Positions 19,756-28,869 of a DNA stretch of 64,000 nucleotides are shown here, piece after piece. The stretch lies in NCBI RefSeq assembly GCF_052065755.1, contig NZ_JBQHTK010000011.1:13490-77489 (forward strand), read 5' to 3'. The DNA is from Allocoprococcus sp004560705 (GTDB lineage: Bacteria > Bacillota > Clostridia > Lachnospirales > Lachnospiraceae). Under the pieces are notes generated by a model. The model was given only the letters and a program-made list of their open reading frames with translations, searched no databases and was not told the origin of the DNA. A program made the position numbers and the translations under genes. Each line of letters starts with the position of its first letter. Position 1 is the stretch's first letter.

Positions 19756-20928
19756 TTAATTTCTAGCTACGCCACTTTTTATTGCAGCTTCTTTTACTGC
19801 TCTGGCAACCGTATCCTTGACTCTGGGATCAAATGCTGCAGGTAATATATATTCTGCATTTAGTTCCTCATCACTTACCAGACCTGCAATTGCATAGGCA
19901 GCAGCCACCTTCATTTCATCATTGATGTCGCTTGCCTGTACATCCAGTGCACCGCGGAAAATTCCCGGGAAACAAAGTACGTTATTTACCTGATTCGGAT
20001 AATCGGATCTTCCGGTTGAGACAACTGCTGCCCCTGCGGCTATTGCCTCCTCCGGCAGTATCTCCGGTGTTGGATTTGCGCAGGCAAAAATCACCGGTTT
20101 ATCTGCCATACTGCGAACCATATCAGCTGTCAGTGTTCCAGGTGCCGATACACCGATAAACACATCCGCTCCTTTAATCACCTCTTCCAGAGAGCCTTTC
20201 TCGTGATTAAAATTAGTAATCTTTGCCATTTCTTCTTTTATTGGATTAAGCTCTTCTCTTCCCTCATAAATAGCGCCTTTTCTATCCGTCATAATCACAT
20301 TTTTCAGTCCCATAGACATCAAAAGTTTAATAATCGCAATTCCTGCGGCTCCAGCACCTGAAGTAACAATCTTTACGTCTTTTAATTCTTTTCCAACTAC
20401 CTTAAGTGCATTAATGATTCCGGCAAGTGTGACGACTGCTGTTCCGTGCTGATCATCATGGAAAATTGGAATATCACAAGTTTCCTTCAACTTTTTTTCT
20501 ATTTCAAAGCATCTTGGTGAAGAAATATCTTCCAGATTAATTCCTCCAAAACTTCCTGCCAGCAAACGAACCGTATTTACAATCTCATCTACATTCTTAC
20601 TGCGCACACAAAGTGGAATTGCATCCACATCACCAAACGCTTTAAACAGTACACATTTGCCTTCCATAACCGGCATTCCTGCTTCAGGTCCAATATCTCC
20701 CAGTCCCAGCACAGCCGTTCCATCAGTCACAACGGCCACAGTATTCCAACGTCTTGTTAATGCATAGCTCTTTTTTACATCCTTCTGAATCTCCAGACAC
20801 GGTTCAGCCACTCCCGGAGTATAAGCCAGACTTAAGGCTTCTTTGGAATCCACTGCCGCACGGCATGTCATTTCAATTTTCCCTCTCAAATCATAATGCA
20901 TTTCTAATGATTCTTTTGCGTAATCCAT
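19756..20928 (-). CDS. Malic enzyme, NAD(P)-dependent, oxaloacetate-decarboxylating (390 aa)
   Basis: Converts malate to pyruvate and CO2 with reduction of NAD(P). Visible hallmarks are the N-terminal SLAYTPGVAEPC segment, the metal/substrate motif IFHDDQHGTAVV, and the dinucleotide-binding GAGAAGIA. The 390-residue length is the short bacterial form without the phosphotransacetylase tail. Third gene of aspA-fumC-malic enzyme, separated from fumC by ten bases. The trio makes pyruvate from aspartate via fumarate and malate. Confidence 0.93.
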   Translation of the reverse strand: MDYAKESLEMHYDLRGKIEMTCRAAVDSKEALSLAYTPGVAEPCLEIQKDVKKSYALTRRWNTVAVVTDGTAVLGLGDIGPEAGMPVMEGKCVLFKAFGDVDAIPLCVRSKNVDEIVNTVRLLAGSFGGINLEDISSPRCFEIEKKLKETCDIPIFHDDQHGTAVVTLAGIINALKVVGKELKDVKIVTSGAGAAGIAIIKLLMSMGLKNVIMTDRKGAIYEGREELNPIKEEMAKITNFNHEKGSLEEVIKGADVFIGVSAPGTLTADMVRSMADKPVIFACANPTPEILPEEAIAAGAAVVSTGRSDYPNQVNNVLCFPGIFRGALDVQASDINDEMKVAAAYAIAGLVSDEELNAEYILPAAFDPRVKDTVARAVKEAAIKSGVARN

Positions 20929-20938
20929 TTATCTCACC

Positions 20939-22306
20939 TCATACCATTTTCTCAGGATTTACTTTCTCATCATATTCACTGCTATTCATATAACCAAGTT
21001 CAATCACAGCCTCTTTTAAAGATTTATTTTCCTTATAAGCTTTTTTCGCAGCAGCGGCTGCATACTCATATCCAATCTCCGGGCTCAGACAAGTCACCAA
21101 CATCAGTGAATTGTCCAGATTCTCCCGAATCTTATTCTCGTTCGCTTTCAAGCCGCTCAGACAGTTCTTATTAAAAGAGTCCATAGCATCACTCAGAAGG
21201 CGCACAGATTGCAACATATTATACGCAAGCAACGGCATAAATACATTTAATTCAAAATTTCCCTGAGATGCGGCAAAACCGACAGTTGCATCATTTCCCA
21301 TCACCTGTACTGCAACCATAGTAACTGCTTCACACTGGGTAGGGTTAACTTTACCGGGCATAATAGAACTTCCGGGCTCATTTTCCGGGATACTGATTTC
21401 CCCAATACCACATCTCGGACCGCTGGCAAGCCAACGTATATCATTGGCAATTTTCATCAGATTGGCCGCCAGTGCTTTCAGTGCGCCATGCGTAAATACG
21501 TATGCATCTTTTGATGTCAATGCATGAAATTTATTCTCTGATGCACGGAATCCCTCACCCAAATAATCTGAGATATTCAAGGCGCATTCTACTCCAAAGC
21601 TTTTCGGACAATTAATCCCTGTTCCAACCGCAGTACCGCCGACAGCAAGATAACGCAGATGTTCCACGGACTCTTCTAACATCTTCCGGTTTTCTTCCAG
21701 CATCCCTCTCCATCCACTGATTTCCTGTGAGAAACGAAGAGGAACTGCATCCTGCAAATGTGTTCTCCCGATCTTGATGATATGCTGATTCCTTTCCTCC
21801 AGAGATTTCATAGTTTCTATCATTTTGTCCAACGCCGGATACAAATTCCGTCGGATAGACATAAATGCGGCAATATTCATTGCTGTCGGAAAAGTATCAT
21901 TTGAACTCTGAGACATATTTACATGGTCATTGGCATGTAGCTTTATATCAGGGTAATTCTTTGCAGCAATGTGAGTAATCACTTCATTTACATTCATGTT
22001 GCTCTGCGTTCCGCTCCCCGTCTGCCAGACTTTCAATGGGAATTCTTCTTCATACTCTCCGTTAAGAATCCGGTCACAACTATCCACAATAGCATTCATC
22101 TGTTCCTTTGTTATTTTTCCAAAACGATTATTTGCCTTTGCAGCTGAACGTTTTAATATTACTAATGCTTCTATGATTTCATGCGGCATTTTTTCGGTAC
22201 CGATTTCAAAATTCTGAAAGCTTCTCTGAGTCTGTGCCCCCCAAAAATGTTCTGCCGGAACTTTCACCTCTCCCATGGTATCATGTTCCATACGATATTC
22301 GCTCAT
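20939..22306 (-). CDS. fumC: Class II fumarate hydratase (455 aa)
   Basis: Aspartase/fumarase superfamily. The signature GSSIMPGKVNPTQCE and the substrate-binding segments TGSGTQSNMNVNEV and GRTHLQDAVP are present. The class II (iron-free, homotetrameric) enzyme adds water to fumarate to give L-malate. It sits between aspA and the malic enzyme gene, so it handles the fumarate made from aspartate. The intact length matches FumC. Confidence 0.95.
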   Translation of the reverse strand: MSEYRMEHDTMGEVKVPAEHFWGAQTQRSFQNFEIGTEKMPHEIIEALVILKRSAAKANNRFGKITKEQMNAIVDSCDRILNGEYEEEFPLKVWQTGSGTQSNMNVNEVITHIAAKNYPDIKLHANDHVNMSQSSNDTFPTAMNIAAFMSIRRNLYPALDKMIETMKSLEERNQHIIKIGRTHLQDAVPLRFSQEISGWRGMLEENRKMLEESVEHLRYLAVGGTAVGTGINCPKSFGVECALNISDYLGEGFRASENKFHALTSKDAYVFTHGALKALAANLMKIANDIRWLASGPRCGIGEISIPENEPGSSIMPGKVNPTQCEAVTMVAVQVMGNDATVGFAASQGNFELNVFMPLLAYNMLQSVRLLSDAMDSFNKNCLSGLKANENKIRENLDNSLMLVTCLSPEIGYEYAAAAAKKAYKENKSLKEAVIELGYMNSSEYDEKVNPEKMV

Positions 22307-22327
22307 GACTTTTCTACCTTGCTCTTT

Positions 22328-23764
22328 CTATTCACTTTCTTTGCCGCGCATCAACAGATCTTTTCCAGGTATTCCAGGTTCAGTCATCTGCCGCGGTTCT
22401 AAGATATAATCGAATTCTTCCTCTGACAAAAGTTTTTCTTCAACAACAAGCTTGCGTACTGAATCACCGGTACTTATTGCTTTCTTAGCGATATCAGCGG
22501 CTTTCTGATATCCAACATGAGGACAAATTGCTGTTATAATTCCAACACTGTTTTCAACAAGATAGCGGCAACGATCTTCATTGGCCGTAATACCAGAAAT
22601 ACAGTTATCCACAAATGTCTGTACCGCATAAGCAAGTGTATCAATAGATTGGAACATACAGTAAAAAATAATCGGCTCAAACGCATTCAGTTCTAATTGT
22701 CCTGCTTCTGCTGCCATAGTGATTGTAACATCGTTTCCAATAATATTGAACGCTACCTGATTGACCACCTCAGGGATAACAGGATTTACTTTTCCCGGCA
22801 TAATGGAAGAACCATTTTGTTTAGCAGGCAGATTAATCTCTCCAAAACCGGCTCTTGGTCCTGAAGACATCAGTCGAAGATCATTCGCAATCTTAGACAG
22901 AGTAACTGCACAGGCCTTGATTGCACCAGATACTGAAACAAACGGATCCAGATTCTGTGTAGAATCCACCAGATCAAATGCCTGAACAAAATTCATGCCG
23001 GACACTTCTACCAGATTCGGTACGATTCTCTTCAAATAATTCTCATCTGCATTGATACCGGTTCCAACGGCTGTTCCTCCCATATTCACGGAACGCATCT
23101 CATCCATCGCCTTGTCCATACGATTGATATCCCTGAGAATCGCAACAGAATATGCATGAAACTCTTGTCCAAGACGTATCGGAACAGCATCCTGCATCTG
23201 TGTACGTCCCATCTTAATCACATGGTCAAATTCTTTAGATTTTTCAGAAAGTGCGGTGTGAAGACGAAGTAATTCCTTTTTCAGATTATCTAAAAGCCTA
23301 AGAGAAGTCATTTTTCCGGCTGTTGGAATTACATCGTTAGTAGACTGACCACAATTTACATGATCATTCGGATTTACAATTGTATAGTCACCCTTTTGTC
23401 CGCCAAGGATTTCAATAGAACGATTGGCAATTACTTCGTTGGCGTTCATGTTCAAAGAAGTCCCCGCACCTCCCTGAATCGGATCTACGATAAAATCGTC
23501 ACGAAACTTTCCTTCTAGAATCTCGTCACATGCCTGTACGATCGCACTTGCAATTTTCTTATCCAGAATTCCAATTTCGCAATTTGTAATTGCTGAAGCT
23601 TTCTTAATATAAGCCAGACTGTTTATAATTTCCGGATGCATGTTAAGACCTGTAATACGGAAATTTTCCGCCGCCCGGAGTGACTGGACACCATAGTATA
23701 CATTTTCCGGTACGTTCTTTGTACCAATAGAATCTTTTTCCACACGATAAGCATTTTCTGCCAT
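22328..23764 (-). CDS. aspA: Aspartate ammonia-lyase (478 aa)
   Basis: Deaminates L-aspartate to fumarate and ammonia. It shares the superfamily signature GSSIMPGKVNPVIPE and has the aspartase-type segments GGAGTSLNMNANEV and GRTQMQDAVP. Start ATG 23764 (MAENAYRVE) follows a GGAGGAG site; an upstream TTG would lie inside that site. First gene of the operon, with a good promoter about 75 bases upstream. Confidence 0.95.
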   Translation of the reverse strand: MAENAYRVEKDSIGTKNVPENVYYGVQSLRAAENFRITGLNMHPEIINSLAYIKKASAITNCEIGILDKKIASAIVQACDEILEGKFRDDFIVDPIQGGAGTSLNMNANEVIANRSIEILGGQKGDYTIVNPNDHVNCGQSTNDVIPTAGKMTSLRLLDNLKKELLRLHTALSEKSKEFDHVIKMGRTQMQDAVPIRLGQEFHAYSVAILRDINRMDKAMDEMRSVNMGGTAVGTGINADENYLKRIVPNLVEVSGMNFVQAFDLVDSTQNLDPFVSVSGAIKACAVTLSKIANDLRLMSSGPRAGFGEINLPAKQNGSSIMPGKVNPVIPEVVNQVAFNIIGNDVTITMAAEAGQLELNAFEPIIFYCMFQSIDTLAYAVQTFVDNCISGITANEDRCRYLVENSVGIITAICPHVGYQKAADIAKKAISTGDSVRKLVVEEKLLSEEEFDYILEPRQMTEPGIPGKDLLMRGKESE

Positions 23765-23839
23765 GATTTTCTCCTCCAAAGTCTTTTGTTATACTTTCTG
23801 CAAGGGCGCCACTTACAGTCTGTTTCTCAATTCGTCTAT

Positions 23840-23868
23840 ATTATATCCCGGGCATCTTGCACAATCAA
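23840..23868 (-). promoter_or_regulatory. Promoter of the aspA operon
   Basis: Minus strand TTGATT (23863-23868), 17-base spacer, perfect TATAAT (23840-23845). It lies about 75 bases upstream of the aspA start. Confidence 0.7.
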
Positions 23869-23931
23869 ATACATAAATTTTTATAAAAAATATAATTCTA
23901 AAACTATATCTCCGACAATAGCGGTTCACTC

Positions 23932-24078
23932 CTATCCTAAAACACTTTTCTTTCTGTTCCATTCGCCAATAACTTCATTTACCGTACTTACCGTTACAAA
24001 TGCAGCCGGATCTGCCTGCTGAAGAAATGCCAACAACTTACTATACTCATTCTTCTCAAGAATTGTCACAATTTCCAT
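23932..24078 (-). pseudogene. C-terminal remnant of a YitT/DUF2179 membrane protein
   Basis: The last 48 codons (VTILEKNEYSKLLAF, DPAAFVTVSTVNEVIGEW) match the cytoplasmic DUF2179 tail of YitT-family proteins. All membrane helices are missing. Upstream the same open frame becomes transposase sequence, so a deletion or insertion fused the two in frame. Confidence 0.6.
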
Positions 24079-24640
24079 ATTTTTGCAATGGACAGGCTGG
24101 ATCAGGGCATCTGTATAGGTGTGTGTTGTAAGGTCATAAAAAGCATTCAAATGCATGCTGTAGACCCCTCTGATGGAATTTCCAGGTGAGCAATAATATT
24201 CAGCGGAAGAGAAAGATGGTGTACTGAAATAAGTGCAGGTCGAACCATCGGCAGCCAGAAAGCGGTATTTGCCATCGCTCAAAGTACTTGGGAGCAATCC
24301 CATGGCAGATGAATTAAAATGTTTGAACACAGCTTCCAAGGCAGCCGGTTTCAGCTTTTGACGCTACTGGTTAAGAGCGGAAGAAGTAGGCATGGAAGAA
24401 GCGTCCAATCCCCAAAAGTCAAGCATTTCCACTTTGGTGGAGGAAGAGCCTTGCGAAACGAGAAAAGAAATAAGTTTTTGAGATGAGATCTTTCGATTCC
24501 TTTGAAAATCGATATCCGGATGAAGGGAATAATCCGAAATATCAGAACAAATATGTTCTACAGCTAACTCAAACAGATCTTTGATTTTTTGATGGCTAAC
24601 CATTTAAGATACACGACGCTAACTAAATGACATTGCTTCA
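24079..24640 (-). mobile_element. Remnant of an IS4-type transposase, both interrupted and truncated
   Basis: From ATG 24603 the frame gives an IS4-like N terminus (MVSHQKIKDLFELAVEH) with the catalytic-domain entry FLAADGSTCTYFSTPSF and NAFYDLTTHTYTDA. A TAG at 24364-24366 interrupts it (ALNQ-stop-RQKLKPAAL); CAG to TAG would explain this. The 3' half, with the remaining catalytic residues, is gone and replaced by the YitT tail. The left end probably begins near 24636, where M18-peptidase sequence stops. Confidence 0.65.
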
Positions 24641-25042
24641 TCATATAATAACAATCCTTTACTCCTGCAGTCTCATATGCAGAATGCATTGCAAGCTGAG
24701 GTAAGCCTATATCAATTGCATTCATTGATACCTGTGACATTGCGATATTGCCCAGTGTACTTCCCCCTTCCATGTCAGAGCGATTTGCAAAGAACTGAAT
24801 TGGTATATTTACTTTTTTGCAAATATCACGGAAAATAGCAATGCTGACACCATCGCTCGTATACTTCTGTCCTGCATGGGACTTCACGACAATTCCTTCA
24901 TTCATATACACACAATTATTTTTATCAGTCTTATCCGGATGGTTCGGATGTACTGCATGTGCATTGTCACAACTTAACATAAAACTGGAGGCAACGGCTC
25001 TGTAATAATCCTCTTCCTCTTTTCCAAGTGCCAGATTCTCTA
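24640..25042 (-). pseudogene. Internal fragment of an M18 aspartyl aminopeptidase
   Basis: Encodes the C-terminal third of an M18 peptidase, from LENLALGKEEEDYYRAV to GVKDCYYMM, including SCDNAHAVHPNHP and GGSTLGNIAM. It is closely similar to the intact gene at 44796-46109 but clearly a different copy. The upstream end is cut by a group II intron fragment and the downstream end by the IS4 remnant. Confidence 0.75.
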
Positions 25043-25735
25043 GTAGATATGGGGATTACTCCCCATACCCCTATACCAAACCGTACGTGCGCTATTAACG
25101 CATACGGCTTTTCACTCTATATTTCATACTCTATCTGTAAAACAAACTCACCTTAATACTTGGTTCGAGTAACGGAAATGTCCTGAGTAAGCCATTTAAA
25201 CAACAGCCATTTCGTCTGCATAAGAAAATTCTTTACTTCCCTTGTATTATCTGTCACTCCGTAATACTGATAGTGCCCTCTCAATTTCGCATTGACTGTT
25301 TTAAATATCAGTTCTAATGGCATTGTCCTATGACTTCTTATCCAGTCTTTCATTGCTTTAATTTTACTGCGCAATTTCTTCTTACTGGTCTTTACCCTAC
25401 AACGGTAAAACTGTTTCTTTCCGTCCATTCCGCAATAAAACGTGAAACCAAGGAAGTCAAAGGTATCTGGTTTTCTTTCCCCTCTTGCTTTTCGGTTTTG
25501 CCTGGCAAACCTTCCAAATCCCAAGATTTTTGTCTTTTCCTCCGCAAGCTCCAGTCCATATTTCCTAAAGCGTTCTTCCAGTCTCTGCTTGAATACCTGT
25601 GCTTCATGTTGATTCTGAAAACAGCAGACAAAGTCGTCACAATAGCGAATCAAATAACATTCGCCTTTACATTGTCTCTTTACGATTACATCAAACCAGT
25701 TATCCAGTACATAATGCAGATATATATTTGCGCTT
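25043..25735 (-). mobile_element. 3' part of a group II intron (reverse transcriptase C terminus, domains V and VI)
   Basis: The open frame ending at 25153 encodes the maturase end of a group II intron reverse transcriptase: ANIYLHYVLDNWF, the YxDD-type active site RYCDDFVC, FDFLGFTF and the GHYQYYGV/X-thumb region. Downstream, a domain V-like hairpin lies at 25078-25109 (AGCCGTA ... TACGGTT with a two-base bulge). A domain VI-like hairpin ATGGGG/CCCCAT follows, and the intron appears to end in ATCTAC at 25043. The 5' half of the intron and the N-terminal RT domains are missing, so it cannot be autonomous. Confidence 0.75.
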
Positions 25736-25878
25736 CTGCGCTCTGGAAAGCTGGTTATGACACACGTGCAGCTCTGATTGGCCCTGGCGTTCACGCTTCA
25801 CATGGTATGGAACGCACACATATAAATGGGCTTAGAAACACGCTCAAATTAATGGCTGCATATTTAGACTTAATTTAA
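25736..25878 (+). pseudogene. C-terminal remnant of a metallopeptidase-like protein
   Basis: The plus frame ALWKAGYDTRAALIGPGV then HASHGMERTHINGLRNTLK ends at TAA 25876-25878 and is followed by a strong terminator. The wording resembles the end of M20/M42-like zinc peptidases, but I cannot name the family with certainty. The rest of the gene has been replaced by the group II intron piece, which reads the other way. Confidence 0.45.
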
Positions 25879-25912
25879 AGACATGTCCGAGACATAATTT
25901 GACCCTCTTTAA

Positions 25913-25960
25913 AAAACGGAGTCCATCTCCCCTCTTCTGTGGGAATCCGGACTCCGTTTT
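25913..25960. terminator. Terminator
   Basis: AAAACGGAGTCC (25913-25924) pairs with GGACTCCGTTTT (25949-25960), followed on the plus strand by TCTATTCTATTTTTT. It terminates the plus-strand remnant and could act in both directions. Confidence 0.75.
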
Positions 25961-26254
25961 TCTATTCTATTTTTTACCACCTCAAAAGCCGCATCACTGA
26001 ATCAGTTCCAACTTATTTTATTTCCATGATTCATATACAGAATCCCCTATTTATGTACAAGGTATGAAAGAATTTGATATACATAAGAAAGAAAATCTGA
26101 AATCATACAATGACTTTGCCTATAAGATAATACAAATCAAGTCGATAACCCTTGCATTTTTTACTAGGATTATCGACTTTTTGAAATCTCCTAACTGTCG
26201 AAAATGGATTATTAGTTTTACTACTATTTTCTCTGTTAAGATAAACAAATTCTC
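25961..26254. other. Gene-free AT-rich spacer with one hairpin
   Basis: No supported gene. It contains AAGTCGATAA (26139-26148) pairing with TTATCGACTT (26170-26179), followed by TTTTT on the plus strand. This hairpin is terminator-like but has no plus-strand gene upstream other than the remnant already terminated. Confidence 0.4.
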
Positions 26255-26752
26255 TTATTCGACCTCGATCAACTCATATTCTCTTGTACCATATCCCAGT
26301 GCAGTCGCAGCCTCAATTGTATGGATCCCATTACGGCTCTCTATCCGCTCCAGGAAATGTGCCTTGCCGGGGTCATCGCAGGCATACACCAGATCAATGC
26401 AGGCCTGATCCACTGCGATAGGATCTGTCGATACCAGAATACCAATATCGTTCAGACACGGATCTTCCGCCACCGCACAACAGTCACAGTCCACACTCAT
26501 GTTCTTCATAACGTTTACATAGATCATATTTCCCTTAAAATAATCTACTACAGATCCTGCCGCATCTGCCATGGACTCAAGAAACGAATCATGATCTGAG
26601 GTCCAGATATTCTCCGGCACACCGGCGCCATGAATATATGCCTTGCCATAGGAAGAGGCAACTCCGATCGATAATTGCTTTAATGCGCCGCCATAGCCTC
26701 CCATCGGATGCCCTTTAAAATGAGACAGAATCAGCATTGAATCATAATGAAC
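26255..26752 (-). pseudogene. C-terminal fragment of a DUF362-type protein
   Basis: The 160-residue frame (LILSHFKGHPMGGYGGALK, ILVSTDPIAVDQACIDLVY, IEAATALGYGTREYELIEV) is the second half of DUF362 Fe-S-associated proteins, which are usually about 370 aa. Homology begins abruptly near 26752 at HYDSM, with stops just upstream and no ribosome site. It is a truncated leftover next to larC. Confidence 0.7.
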
Positions 26753-26792
26753 TATAGTTTAGCACGAAACAGATATTACATAAAGCACATTA

Positions 26793-28115
26793 TTAATCTT
26801 CTGTTTTTCGTCCTGCCTGCATATCGATTCTTCTCACTGCTTCTTCTAGATTCATCTCCTGTTCTTTCGCGATTCGGGCTATGTCCTCGTACTCGTACTT
26901 TTCCCGCGTCACGCCATATCCCGAAGCCACCTTTTTTCGCACTTCTCCAAATTCTGTATCTACTTTGCGGATCGTCCGGGAAAGCTTATATCGCCGACTG
27001 ACATTTTCACGAACTCCAAGTGTCGTCGTATTCCGGAAGAATAATTTCAGCATGATGTCTTTATCTTCCTCACGGCACATAACGGTAAGAAGCACACCCG
27101 GACGGGATTTTTTCATTTGAACCGGTATCGTATATACTTCCAGAGCTCCCGCTTCGAAAAACTGCTCCTGCGCGAAGCCGATTGCCTCTGACGTGATATC
27201 ATCCAGATTGCACTGCAGCTCTACGATCGTATCACCAGTTTCTTCGGTTTCTCCCAATAAAGCACGCACACAATTGACCGTATCGAAGTCCTTTTTACCC
27301 ATTCCGTAACCGATTGCGTCGGTTTTCATAACCGGCATATTTCCGAATTCAGAAGCAAAATGCTTAAGAAGTGCCGCGCCGGTAGGTGTACAAAGCTCTC
27401 CTCTTATACTGCCGCCGTAAATGGGTACATTCCTCAGAATATATGCCGTTGCCGGCGCAGGAACCGGAAGAATTCCGTGGGCACACCTGACATGACCGCT
27501 TCCTACGTGAACCGGGGAGACAATGACCTTCTCTGGGGCGAGCTTATCCATGAGCAGACATACTGCAGTGATATCCGCAATGGCATCCATCGTGCCAACT
27601 TCATGAAAATGGATTTCCTTCACGGGGACGCCATGTACGTGGCTCTCCGCTTCTGCAATCAGAGAAAATACTGCAAGAATATCCGCCTTTACCTTTTCTG
27701 ATAGCGGAAGGTCCTGTACAATATGCCCGATCTCATGCATTCCGCTGTGGTGATGGTGAGAATGAACATGGTGATGAACGTGAGCCTGTTCGTGGGAAGT
27801 ATCATGAATATGGCCGTGCTCATGGATATGATTATGGTCATGGTCATGTGTATGTTCGCAGTTATGGTCATGTGCGTGTTCATGCACATGATCATGCATA
27901 TCTTCAGATTCTTCTGTTCCGTTCACCTTGACGGTAACCTGCATCCCCTGGATTCCGCACTTTGCAATCTTCTCACCGGAAACAGTCACTCCCGGAATTT
28001 CCAGTCCGTTCAATTCACGGAGAAACTCTTCCTTATCGGGCAGCAGTTCCAAAAGCGCCGCTGTCAGCATGTCCCCGGCAGCTCCCATACCGCAATCTAA
28101 ATATAAAGTCTTCAT
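26793..28115 (-). CDS. larC: Nickel-pincer cofactor biosynthesis protein LarC (440 aa)
   Basis: LarC is a CTP-dependent cyclometallase that inserts nickel into the pincer mononucleotide cofactor. The N terminus MKTLYLDCGMGAAGDM is characteristic. Residues about 72-128 form an extreme His-rich stretch, presumably nickel storage or delivery. The conserved C-terminal part has PVQMKKSRPG. Here LarC is one uninterrupted frame, unlike the larC1/larC2 split seen in Lactiplantibacillus. It is separated from larB by one base. Confidence 0.95.
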   Translation of the reverse strand: MKTLYLDCGMGAAGDMLTAALLELLPDKEEFLRELNGLEIPGVTVSGEKIAKCGIQGMQVTVKVNGTEESEDMHDHVHEHAHDHNCEHTHDHDHNHIHEHGHIHDTSHEQAHVHHHVHSHHHHSGMHEIGHIVQDLPLSEKVKADILAVFSLIAEAESHVHGVPVKEIHFHEVGTMDAIADITAVCLLMDKLAPEKVIVSPVHVGSGHVRCAHGILPVPAPATAYILRNVPIYGGSIRGELCTPTGAALLKHFASEFGNMPVMKTDAIGYGMGKKDFDTVNCVRALLGETEETGDTIVELQCNLDDITSEAIGFAQEQFFEAGALEVYTIPVQMKKSRPGVLLTVMCREEDKDIMLKLFFRNTTTLGVRENVSRRYKLSRTIRKVDTEFGEVRKKVASGYGVTREKYEYEDIARIAKEQEMNLEEAVRRIDMQAGRKTED

Positions 28116-28116
28116 A

Positions 28117-28869
28117 TTATTTTACCTCCATATGATTGATCCTGCTTGCCAGATATCCTGCTCCAAATCCATTGTCAATGTTAACCACCGACACTCCGCT
28201 GGCACAGGAATTCAGCATTGATAATAATGCGGATAATCCACCGAATGACGCTCCATATCCTACACTGGTAGGCACCGCAATCACCGGACAATCAACCAAC
28301 CCTCCGATTACGCTGGCAAGTGCGCCTTCCATACCGGCAACAGCAATAACGACACTGGCGCTCATAATATCATCCAGATGTGCCAGCAGCCGGTGAAGAC
28401 CGGCAACGCCCACATCATACAGGCGCGTAACCTTATTCCCATAAACTTCTGCTGTCAGGGCCGCTTCCTCTGCAACCGGGATATCACTTGTCCCACCCGT
28501 TGCGACAACAATTTTCCCGATTCCATTTGGCGCGGGCATACTTCCGATCAACCCGATTCTGGCATCTTTATGATAATCCATTTCATACACAGCGGAAATC
28601 TGTTCCGCTGATTCCTCGGAAAGCCGGGTGAGCAGAATCGTTTGCTGCCCATTCTTTTTCATTTGTTCCACAATTCCGATCATCTGCTCTGCCGTCTTTC
28701 CTGCACCGAAAATGACTTCTGCCACTCCCTGCCGGATCGCGCGGTGAGAATCGACCTTCGCATACCCGATATCCTCAAAAGGTGCCTTTTTCAGAAAGAG
28801 CAGCGCTTCTTCTACTGTCATTTCACCTTTTTGAACCGCTTCCAGAATTGCTTTGGTATCATTTCTCAT
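28117..28869 (-). CDS. larB: Nickel-pincer cofactor biosynthesis protein LarB (250 aa)
   Basis: LarB carboxylates and hydrolyses nicotinic acid adenine dinucleotide to pyridinium-3,5-dicarboxylate mononucleotide. The PurE-like C-terminal domain is recognisable (VVATGGTSDIPVAEEAALTA, MEGALASVIGGLVDCPVIAVPTS). The upstream N-terminal part includes the family's DSHRAIRQGVAEVIFGAGK. Overlaps larE by four bases. Confidence 0.95.
   Translation of the reverse strand: MRNDTKAILEAVQKGEMTVEEALLFLKKAPFEDIGYAKVDSHRAIRQGVAEVIFGAGKTAEQMIGIVEQMKKNGQQTILLTRLSEESAEQISAVYEMDYHKDARIGLIGSMPAPNGIGKIVVATGGTSDIPVAEEAALTAEVYGNKVTRLYDVGVAGLHRLLAHLDDIMSASVVIAVAGMEGALASVIGGLVDCPVIAVPTSVGYGASFGGLSALLSMLNSCASGVSVVNIDNGFGAGYLASRINHMEVK

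Noticed and set aside
27723..28100. Methionine/valine-rich plus-strand frame opposite larC
   Set aside because: It is the complement of the His-rich LarC segment (CAT repeats read as ATG), not an independent gene.
26793..28115. Programmed frameshift in larC
   Set aside because: Unlike the split larC of lactobacilli, this gene is one open frame, so no frameshift is needed.
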